Shown here piece after piece: positions 54,919 to 64,000 of a stretch of DNA of 64,000 nucleotides (its first letter is position 1; each line of letters opens with the position of its first letter). This stretch comes from Pezicula radicicola (Eukaryota; Ascomycota; Leotiomycetes; Helotiales; Dermateaceae). The stretch is taken from contig PDUO01000049.1 in the NCBI GenBank assembly GCA_003008705.1, positions 186,001 to 250,000 of the forward strand, written 5' to 3'. The notes below the pieces were generated by a model. The model searched no databases. It was not told the origin of the DNA and saw only the letters and a program-made list of their open reading frames with translations. The translations under genes and the position numbers were made by a program.

Positions 54919-57900
54919 ACCGCCCTTTTGAGGCTGATGCGTCGGAGCAAGAACCGAGTCGGAAAATGCGAGATAGTAGAAGAGGCAATTTTAAGGACGG
55001 AGAAAGACAAACAGAGTACACGAGGTCAAGCCCTTCGGTTAAAGACCCAAAAGAAGATCATTAGAAGTAGATATTGGGCTCTCTAATAGTTGGCAGACGT
55101 GTACGTGCTGACAGCAACGGGTCATTAAATAGTTGGACTTTTCAGTTAAGAGTTTTAGTAATACAAACTCGCCATATTGGACGCCAATGCTCCAAAGCTA
55201 CTTGACTCGCTCCTTGTAATTTTCACTGTAAATTAGCAGGGAAAAGATGCTTCCGATCCACGACTACCATCTTACATTCGTCCCTCCCTTAGTCTTTGGT
55301 CGTCAGCTCTTCATGTGGATGTAAAGTTTGTATGCATCATCTGGCACTAATGCGCTCCGAAGTTGATAATCTCTTAGAGATGTCATCGACTTCGAGTACA
55401 CAGAAGAGGTTGAGAACGACCGAGAAAATAAAGTGTTCATAGCATTGTTAGAGCACTGGAGTTGTAATTTATAATGCAGAAGAGATTAATATCTTACTCT
55501 GTCTCTCTTAGCGAGTCTCAGCTCTACAAAAACCTAATATAGAAACCTGCTTGTACTCAGTTTCTTAGAGTCAAAGGCTAGAAATCCTGTGGTGCTAATG
55601 CACTTGTAGGTAGTTAATGTTAGGACAAAGCCGGCTGCTGTAGTCTGAGACCGTACTTAAAGTACTCTACAATATGTTGTAGTAACTATTCATAGAACAC
55701 CATAACTGAAAAGTTAAAAATATATAATTCTGTTCTTCTAGAGAAGAAAATTGAAGTAGGAAAGATAAAAAGCTCGCTTCAGTGAAATAATCATTCCTGT
55801 GTAACAACAAAAGTGTTCAGTGAGCGGTACGAAATACGTTGATATCATTCTTTCCGCTTAGAAGTGGATATTACTATGGTTAGGTCAGGGGAAGGTGGGT
55901 AGGTATACTAAGTGGATATTTGATTGTGCCTCTAGTTTCAACCAAGCAAGCATCCAACTGTAAGTACCAGTGGTTCATAGAGTCAATTTTGAACTTATTC
56001 CGGTGGTTTTGACTCAGACTCTGCCCAAAGTTTGGTAAGATTGATTCAGGACATAGAGCTGTTACAGGAATTAACTAGCTAGATTAAATTGCTCGATAGT
56101 AAGATCAACCAAAGTGCATTCTCAAGAACAATATTTTCTAAGGAAGCTTTTATTTACAAACGTTCCTATATCAATGGCTTTAAGACCACTCGTTAGTATA
56201 TCGGGAAGTAGAGCAAAACGTTCTACATGTACTGTTTGGTCTAAAATCCATAATTTGAGACCTTGTATTTGAAGTGTTATTAGAGTAGAAGTTATTTAGT
56301 CAACAAATAGAAAGACATTGATGACAAGGTTTATTTATTTATTAAGTCCATTTTTTATGTACTCTCTGAGATCAATTTTCTCAAATATAACATAAAGTAG
56401 TGATTTTGCAAGTATAGGGTTACATAAATTCAAGGACATTGTCTATTAGCTGTTTCCTGTTCTACTGAGCGCTCAACTTAAGCTTCGCCATTGTCCTTAT
56501 AATTAAGAACTGATATGTTAACATGTGAAATATGGAATATAGAGTCTAAACAACTATAGTATCGAGAGGGCCTCGAGTTCTAAGCGGTCACAGTCTTGAT
56601 TTGTGAAAATTAGTATTGTTGAAGTGTTTGTAATTGCACTTCACTAAGTAGTGGGTACTAATTCAAGCCAAGCGAGCTATGTCATATGGATGATATTGAC
56701 CATGTTTTAGTCGCGAGCACCAATATAACTGATCAGCTGTTAGACGGAGTGGACTATAGACATAAAAGACAACTAGGTCTGCTATAATAATCTTGGTGGA
56801 TCCCATATTTAGACATGAAATAAGATAGCAAACACCCACACTCACCTCGTTCCTCTCGCAATCCACTCCACATGCGTCGAACCGAAATACTGATGGATTT
56901 TTGGGACATATAAAGAGTGAGCAAATCAGAAGCCCTCGCTGACTATACTTCCTTCTTGATCGAAGAATAGTTGCCTTCCATATCCTACAGCAAAAAAGTA
57001 CCGTCATCCACAGGACGTCTAACGGACAAGTGGAGTAGAGCATAGCGTAGGCCATAGATATTCCACTAGTGATGTCATGCACAGAGAATCTAGTGTTGAC
57101 CCAACAGACAAGCCGAGCCCAAGATCAAGTCAACTATTGATTAAACTGTGACTGCCGCTTCCACTATGCAAGTGGTATTGGTGGAGATATCAGATTCCGA
57201 CGGAGGCCTGGACAATGGGTCACGAACAGAAGATAAACTAGAGGACCTATTAAACATCATTTGGTGGAGTATGCTGTTAAAGGCACCACTGTATCACCAG
57301 TCTGTATAGAAGTAAGTAGCTCTTAATACATGGATTCCCCGATACTTACATAGCGACAAAGTGGATTTTCCTTTACAAATTTCTCAACGCCTACTTGCAA
57401 AATTGATGGAGTATTAATAAGCAAGGGTTTAGTGGCAGCAATAACGGTTTTCATTTCTCTAGAATTTTATTATAAGTCTTAGTAATGCAAAGGCTTAAAG
57501 CCCAAGCAAAAGAGTCCACTGATCTGCAAAGGCGTAGTTTTCCGCCGTTATGGACTTAATATGCTCTAGGAATTCCGTCGCTTCTGCAGCCAGGGTCTGG
57601 CATTCTAAGTCTGAAGAGTACTTAAACTATATGGTGTGAATTTCTTCTATTTATTTGGTAGTAGTAGTCAAACAGGATAATCTTTTAATGACCAAGAGTG
57701 TATCTTAACGCTCACTATGTGCTTGAGTATTGCTTATAGAGATAAACGCCATCAGATTATATCTTGCTCGCTTAGCTTTGTTGCATTTTATACTAAAAGC
57801 TCTTAGCATCAACTTCCGAGTATAAAAACACATAAATACTGTGAACGAAAAGATACTTGTCCGCGCATCTAATTATTACCTACACACGGCCTATAACAAG

Positions 57901-59166
57901 AGAGTTTATAGAAGGTGGCACACCACAAAATGCATGCATGGTAAGACTGCTCACGTAGAGCCTCTCAATATCGAAAGTTCTGTAGGCTCTCAGATGCGCA
58001 AGGGAAGAGCGATAGAGCCCAACAATTCCAACTTGTCAGTCTCTTTGAATGACTGCACCTCGGCACCCTGGATATTCGCAACGATGGTATTGTCTGTGGG
58101 GGCTATTAATATTTTAGGCGAGGTATAAACTCGACCCCTTTTTTACCGAGTAATCTCTTGGCAAAATTGCCTCTTATACTTATTGAAATCTAGCATTTAG
58201 GAGAGACTTCCTTAGCCACCTGTCTCAATTTCTTAGAATCGCGAGCTAGGGTAACGGACTCGCTTGATTGGACTAAGACTAAAATCAAGTCTTAAGCTCT
58301 CCTATTCTACTTTAATCTAGTATCTCATAGTAGTTTATATAAAATGATTAGCGAATTTCGCAGTCTGGCTGGATTGGGTGTTATAGTTTCTCGCGTATAA
58401 TAACAAGGAGATAAAGTTATAGAAAGGTCTGAGGTAAAGGTACTAAGTAAAAGTTAAGGAACTTCTCCAGCTTTTCTGCTCCGTTTAAATTTATAGATAT
58501 GTATAGATAGTAATAATATTAATCGTCTATCTATAATCTCGACAGCTGCGAGAGGTAGTCGGTAATGTTATATTAAGGCAACATTGGTTTTTGATCGTGT
58601 GGTTAGAAGAGAAAAAAGGTTTTGTCTTTTTTTTTTTTTTTGAGGAAATGTCTGGTATTGTGGTTGATGTATTAGACTAAATAGTTAAATTAATGTAATA
58701 CAAAATAGCTAGCTAATATACGTTCTAATTTGGGTTTCGGTTTGAACGTTAGGTGTGTAGAAGATGATGTAGAGTGATGATTTAGCTGTGAATGTGTGGT
58801 AGCGATGCTTGTAAAGTGAAAAACAATTGTAACAAAGATATTTTTGCGTTAGTGACATACGTAGTTTTATTATTACTATAATTCTAGGGACTGAAATTGG
58901 AAGTCAAAAGATTAAGTATATTTGTTTATTGAATAATAGTTATCATGTGAGCGCCAAATACACCAGTGAGTCTCGCATTAATATAAAGATATTGAATGGA
59001 TTTTTTTACGTATCTTCAACCCACCCACAGTCGCCCGTTCTCAGCTCTGTATTAATACACAATAAAACAACCATATCAAACCACTAGCCACGTGTTGATC
59101 CAGATAACCACCCAGTACAAAAGACAGCAATGAAATTCAAACCGTAAGACCCTGACTACTACTTTT
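54919..59166. other. Gene-poor AT-rich block
   Basis: About 4.2 kb with no gene I can support. ORFs at 56663-57082 (minus) and 57841-58128 (GTG start) have no recognisable features. A run of about 17 T lies at 58628-58644. The stop-dense, AT-rich text fits degraded repeats. Confidence 0.5.
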
Positions 59167-60313
59167 CTACCAGTCTATCTCGTCTGCATCCCAAGGCATA
59201 TCCTCATCGCTTATCTGGGCGCACAGAAATTGATTAGACCAGATACCCTCACCAGTTCTACATGATTCTCGATCGAGGATCAAATTATTCTCGAGCAATC
59301 TACCTATGGCTCCTCTCAAAGGAGTAATAACCGGGTCATGTCTTGCGTACAATTTGGAGTAAATATCCAAATACAACTCTGCGGTTTCCATCGAGTGGTT
59401 ATGTCGTAAGTCTGTCATGTCCATAGTATCTACCAATACGAGGACCACCCCTGGATTCTCCATGGCGAGAAGAGTTTTTCTTTGCACTTCCATAACTTTA
59501 GTGCAGACATTAATATATTCTCTGTTTACAAGTCGAGATAAGTCTGCATCTTTTTCGATCGGAGCCATCCATTCATGAATCTGAAGCCTTGGTGCACTCC
59601 CTTCGATCGTCAAGGTCTTTTGCCACTGTGCGACAACATGGATAAATGCTTCCCTGAAAAGAACTGTATGGCGGAGTTTCTTGGCTATTTCCATAACAAG
59701 TGGTGTTTGTTTAAGGTACTGGAAGTATGGCTCGCCAGAGAACATAGGGCTGTCTATTAGGGCTCCAGTGAGTGTTGCTGAAACTATCGGAAGGGCGCAG
59801 TAGAAATCGGCTTGTCGGGTAAGGGTTCGAAGTACTTCGATGTTCTGGATTTTGTATGGTCTGTTGTACATAGCTTTCAGGAGCATGATGAAGGCTTCAA
59901 CCTCTACGTATTGGTCTGCCACGTCATACGGATCCATCCGTCCAACCGCCATCTGTCGTGGGTTTGCCTATAAAAATTAACTACAAGACAAAAATCGAAG
60001 AGACATAGCGTACAGTAGAAATAGGTTCCAAACCCCAAACACCATCTTCATCCAGCACAGAAACATAATCATATCGAAACTTGGTAGAAGGAGCAGGGTC
60101 AGGTTTTTCCGGGGAGTCAAGGAATCTTCGAAAGAAGTTGGAATGAAGCTTTAGGATGACGGAATGTATGTGGAACTCTTGGTCGAATACATGGAGACGT
60201 GTATCTGGTTGTAGTCCTGGGGAGATGAAGATGGTAGGAAGGGGCCCGCTTTCTTCGGCTTCTGGTTCGCCTCTCCGATCCCTCGTTTTGCGTTTCTTTT
60301 GACTTGGAGGCAT
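59167..60313 (-). CDS. BTB/POZ domain protein
   Basis: A 366-residue protein from exon 1 (60014-60313) and exon 2 (59167-59967), joined in phase over a 46-nt intron with GTACGC donor and TTTATAG acceptor. A basic N-terminus (MPPSQKKRKTRDRRGE) precedes the BTB fold: DTRLHVFDQEFHIHSVILKL, then HSNFFRRFLDSPEK, with the YDYVSVLDEDG strand typical of fungal members. The helical continuation includes YVEVEAFIMLLKAMYNRPYK. BTB domains mediate dimerisation and, in some proteins, cullin-3 recruitment. The C-terminal half is alpha-helical and specific to fungi, ending in an acidic EDMPWDADEIDW. Function unknown. Confidence 0.85.
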
Positions 60314-60599
60314 CTTTACAATGGTTGGGTAATCAAGGCAATGATGGTGCTTTAAGTGGACGACCGAGGGGATTGTGCTGCGAGAACGCGTCGTTTCAAA
60401 TTCTCACCACAATGAAACTAGCACGTGTTGAAATTGTCAAGGCGGCCACAAGAGCGCCACTGGAAACTCTATTGAAGCCACGAAGTCACGGGATAAATAT
60501 ATGCAAGTACCTAATTGAGATCTGGAATGGACTTCTTTTATTGTAATAATAAGGGGATGGTCTGCGCGCATCCCCGGACTTATTAGAGGGAGGTTATAT

Positions 60600-60829
60600 G
60601 ATTTCAAGAGAGGCAAAATATAAGCATTGCAATAGGCACTAATATAGGCTCCAAAATTGAATTATATGGGTACTATAATAGGCTTTGAAATGGGCTCCGA
60701 AATCGAATTATATGGGCATTGTAATGGGAACTGATATGGGCTCTGAAATCGAACTATATAGGCATTATAATAGGCTCTAATATCGGCTCTGGAATCGAAG
60801 TTTATAGGCACTTGTAATTGCCTTACTTC
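60600..60829. repeat. 46-bp tandem repeat array, about five units
   Basis: Anchors GGCTCYRAAATYGAA recur at 60646, 60692, 60738 and 60784, exactly 46 bp apart, with a more diverged unit before them. Units contain TATATRGGCATTRTAATRGG. The array touches the left arm of the inverted repeat that starts at 60823. Confidence 0.8.
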
Positions 60830-60973
60830 GTACCGGCCCGAATAATCCTTATTTCTGTCTGAGTACAGCAAGGGTAATCAACCAATCACTCAACGAGGAT
60901 GCTATCTTTTTAGCTATAACTGGTTAGCTGTGCTTAGATAGAAATAAGGATTATTTGGGCTAGTACGAAGTAA
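60823..60973. repeat. Inverted repeat with 47-bp arms
   Basis: Arms 60823-60869 and 60927-60973 match as reverse complements with a few transitions (TTACTTCGTACYRGCCCRAA, then TAATCCTTATTTCTRTC). They enclose 57 bp. It could be a small MITE. The arm differences are mostly C/T-type, as RIP would give. Confidence 0.75.
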
Positions 60974-61401
60974 TTGTCTTATGTACTAAATTGCCTCACC
61001 TAAATTTTCGCCCAACATGCCCTTGCGCAGTAATACTTCTTTTTAGTCGTACCTCCTTCTAAGAAGCATAAAAAATATTACTAAGTTATATCTTTGCTTC
61101 CTTACGTGTTGTTCCCTGCAAGATCTTGATAGAACAGGTCACGAATTATACCGAGTACTTTTCATGTCAGCCCTGCGAACCGAGAAGTTGCAGAATAAGC
61201 AGACGAGGACCGGGGCTCCTGATCGGCCACAATTCCGATTTGTAATCCTGGTACCACCCTCATCGACGTCGAGAACATCCCCTTTTGCCCACCTCATCGC
61301 AAGCTCATAGAGAAGCTACAACTGTGTATTTCCAGGCAAGAGTAGTGCACACACATTCTGATTAAAGGCGACGCCACATTCCGAATACTCGTCTCATATC
61401 A
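60974..61401. other. Intergenic
   Basis: No gene seen. The segment 61033-61080 resembles 31752-31800. The rest is the probable promoter of the next gene. Confidence 0.4.
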
Positions 61402-63124
61402 ATGACCCGACATAATGGTGCCCGCAACGAACTCAGTTCAGGTACGCCGAAGCCTCAAGGCACTATGATTCCGTGTCTTACTTATTGGGTAATTTTTTTT
61501 TTCAGGTGGCCAATTTCAATTCATTTCCATCCAAAATCCAGATGATGCGAAGGACCGTACAGCGAGGCGCCTAGCCCGATCGCATGCTGTAGCGCGGGGC
61601 CTCGAAAACAAACGAAAACTTCAGCAAAATTCGGGTCATAATTTCCGTGTAGTGTCTTTGAAAGATGATTCTGGCCGACCCGCAACCAAAAGAAAACAAA
61701 GCCAAACTCTTGTGGCGTCACCATACTCTCTGTTCCAAATGCTTGCTGCAGAGTCGCCGAGGCTGCAGGCACTGCATATTCACCGTAAGATCTTCGCAAG
61801 AGTGCTCAGAATTACGCAGCACAGGCTTACATGGAATGGTTCAGACAAGGCCCAACAGGCTATGGAGCCAGTCTTTAGCGTTTCAGACGAGCTTGTGCTC
61901 CAGAACTTTCGCTCGGTTCTTCGAAAAGGGCTAGATGATCACGCTCTTCTGAGTGCCGTCATGCTCACATTTGCATTTGCGGTCACTGCTGGCAGCATTG
62001 ATAGGGAGTGTCTCGGGTACCAGAGTGAGGCTCTGAGTTCCATTCGTCAAAGGATGAGTTCTCCGGATAGAGCTGCTTCGGAATCGACACTAGGGGCCAT
62101 TCTGCTACTCGCTGGTATAGAGGTCTGCATAACTTTCTCTTTGATGTTCTAAAATTTGGCAGGCGTGCAGCCGCAAAAAGCTGACCTTTTAATGATACAG
62201 GCTCGGCTTGGAATGCCGCGTCAAGTCCAACTTCACATGGGGGCAATACAGCAGCTTCTTAACGTATGTCGAACAAAGGGTGTGTATTTGAGTGACAGTA
62301 TTAAACGTGCCATCTTCTGGTGAGCGACAATGCAGCGTTTCTTGACGGCTCATTCTTACATTGGTCAACAGGCAAGACTTGAATTCCTCGGTCATGACAG
62401 GGTCGAGTCGAGTTGTTGATCATACAACCTTTTCCGAGCTTCAGTGGAGAAGAGATCCTTTCTCCCCAAATTTCTTTATCCTGCCACCTGGATTCCAAGC
62501 CCAGTCCCATTTACTAGGCGAAGAGTTCGTTGAGGTGCTCGAGGACGTCTATGCATTGCAATGCATCCGAGACTCCACCCTTTTCGGCAGAGAGGATGTA
62601 ATATCGATGGCACATATTGATAATCACCAAGCATCCATCCAGTCAAGGCTGGTGAGCTTACCAAATCGTTCTTCTATCTCAGAGTGTTGCCATCTAGCGG
62701 CATATCTATGCTCAGCTATGCTACGCTGCAAAATTTGGCGTACTTCAACCATTCCCGTAAGTCAACCGTATGGATTGCGTTCTCTATCATACCTCAGTCT
62801 CTTATCGGGTTGCGCTGACTTTAGATGTCATAGTCCCACCTTTCATTACAGTTACTCTGCAAACTACAACAAGCGAACGATGATCTCATATGGGACGATC
62901 GACCTGATTTGCTAGCTTGGCTCCTGTACATCGGCGGGGCTTTTGCCCCCACGGGAACTATACGATCAGATTACGTGGTACTGTTGCACTTGAACCGCAG
63001 TACCAGGCTTAGAGGCTTGTATACATCATGGCCGGAATTGCTTGAAATCCTAAAGCAGTTCATTTGGTCAGAAAAGGCATTTATGTCACAGGTTAAGGCG
63101 TTCTGGGAAGAAAGTTCCGTCTAG
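61402..63124 (+). CDS. Fungal-specific transcription-factor-domain protein without zinc cluster
   Basis: A 477-residue protein in five exons: 61402-61441, 61506-62122, 62201-62319, 62372-62756 and 62852-63124. The introns are 52-95 nt and all junctions keep phase. It starts MTRHNGARNELSSGGQFQFI, then a basic segment (RRLARSHAVARGLENKRKLQ) near residue 35, in place of a Zn2Cys6 finger. The helical regulator-type domain includes SDELVLQNFRSVLRKGLDDH, ASESTLGAILLLAGIEARLG, MGAIQQLLNVC and SPNFFILPPGFQ, and ends EEFVEVLEDVYALQ...PDLLAWLLYIGG. This is the common fungal family of zinc-less factors with a KRKxQ-type N-terminus. DNA binding is unproven. It probably acts in the nucleus as a regulator; targets unknown. 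Confidence 0.8.
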
Positions 63125-63788
63125 ACTAGTTTAACGCAGATCTGCTCTGAGGACTATGTCTTAGTCAGGTGAGGAGGTTTTCTGCCTTGGAAGGCTGCAC
63201 AATTGGGTAGGTCGACCACAGTCATATTTTACCTTGCTAGTTATGGTAAGTTCATGTTGCATGAAACTAATATGCTCCGCTCTGCTTGTATAAACAAAAT
63301 GGCAGAACTGTACAGCATTCACCCTATTGTATTACACCTAGCATTTTCAAAACTGCCTTGTTCATGTATACAAGCCTGTAAGTTGGTAGAACCCACTCCG
63401 TGTGCCAACATATGGACCACCTCGGGACTTCCCCCCCAGGAGCTCGGTCGATAACTAGCTGGCTCGACCGGGAGCGGAGAAGTGCGTTAAGACCTGTACT
63501 GCACATCAATTTCTTCGGCTTCTTCCCGGCCTGGCTGAATGAGCAACTTTGCTGCATCCACGACTACTTTCTAAATACGGCTATCAGTCAAAAGCATCTC
63601 CAAGCTGTCATGTGACCTACACTATCTCTTCACTCTCAGCCAAGCGAAACCTACAAGGAGCGGATAGAGATACTACAGACTAAAGGCAAATCACCATCAT
63701 ACACTCGGAGCATGCTAGCCTCTCACTTCAGCAGAGCTAGCGTTGTTTCCGAGCCTATCCCCTCCCCTCACTATGGTATACCTCTTAA
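63125..63788. other. 3' flank of the regulator and unresolved ORFs
   Basis: A plus-strand stretch (about 63640-63840) stays open with polar text (ETYKERIEILQTKGKSPSYT, RASVVSEPIPSPHYGIPLK) and could be an earlier exon of the edge gene in another frame, but I find no good intron joining them. Confidence 0.3.
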
Positions 63789-64000
63789 AGACTCCATGGA
63801 TGGACACAGCCCGAACTCGAGTCGCTACAACAACGTGTAGTAGATCGACCGTACGATGGCTTTATTTTAGACGCCTTTCGGATGTGGCTGGAGGCGCATA
63901 AGGATTGCTACATGTCGGACGTGGTGTATAATGAAGAGCACCCGCGCCTTAGGTGGTATGGTTATGTTCTTTGGGATATGCCCCATGCCCTTTTATCAAT
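63789..64000 (+). CDS. Gene fragment running off the right edge
   Basis: One frame is open from after a TAA at 63786-63788 to the window end (70 codons): WTQPELESLQQRVVDRPYDG, then FRMWLEAHKDCYMSDVVYNE and RLRWYGYVLWDMPHAL. The Trp/Tyr-rich C-terminal text ending in GYVLWD looks like a real protein of a fungal type I cannot name. Start and end are both missing. Confidence 0.4.

Noticed and set aside
56663..57082. Minus-strand ORF of 139 codons
   Set aside because: ATG present but no recognisable domain, patchy cysteines and AT-rich surroundings; not enough to call a gene.
57841..58128. Plus-strand ORF of 95 codons with GTG start
   Set aside because: No ATG, no family features, in a degraded block.
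60600..60829. Regular direct repeats considered as a CRISPR array
   Set aside because: Units are contiguous 46-bp copies without unique spacers and the genome is fungal.

Overview
This looks like nuclear DNA of a filamentous ascomycete (Pezizomycotina). The genes carry short GT-AG introns of 46-135 nt, often with CTAAC or CTGAC branch sites. Several families are fungal: HET, DUF4419, fungal-specific transcription-factor domain, BTB and F-box-like proteins, AAT and LAT permeases. Long AT-rich blocks hold degraded transposons whose nonsense codons look like repeat-induced point mutation (RIP). A leotiomycete is my guess from protein style; I could not test it.  Layout: 0-7.4 kb holds a truncated hypothetical gene, a terminal-inverted-repeat element, a HET-domain gene with an in-frame stop and a DUF4419 gene. 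7.4-12.5 kb is a gene graveyard: an LTR with a primer-binding site, a telomere-like motif, then relics of a sterol C-14 reductase, a C6-type transcription factor, a Sec14/CRAL-TRIO protein and a GH35 beta-galactosidase. 13-23 kb holds an F-box-like gene, a conserved hypothetical gene, an amino-acid permease and riboflavin synthase. 23-26.4 kb is AT-rich and essentially gene-free. 26.4-30.5 kb has a methionine-permease-like gene diverging from a TauD-type dioxygenase. 32.5-41.3 kb has three oxidoreductases (GRE2/DFR-like SDR, enoyl-reductase-type MDR, retinol-dehydrogenase-like SDR) and a small conserved gene, separated by repeats. 41.7-46.3 kb is effector-like and repeat-rich: a broken secreted Cys protein, an apparently intact small secreted Cys protein, a TIR element and a relic of a fungal N-terminal/ubiquitin-like-domain protein. 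46.6-50.9 kb is a conserved core with MUS81 and phosphoacetylglucosamine mutase head to head. 51-59 kb is nearly gene-free apart from one NAD(P)-binding gene. 59-64 kb has a BTB gene, a 46-bp tandem array next to a 47-bp inverted repeat, a transcription-factor-domain gene and a gene running off the right edge.  No single new system is proven. The most interesting observations are a four-copy TIR element family with TA flanks, a perfect 44-bp inverted-repeat element, the fossil gene cluster at 8.4-12.4 kb, a possible sulfur-scavenging divergent gene pair with a palindrome in its shared promoter, recurrent W/Q-to-stop changes in dispensable genes, and a two-exon secreted Cys-rich protein with an upstream ORF. 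All introns were placed by eye from splice consensus, phase and family similarity.
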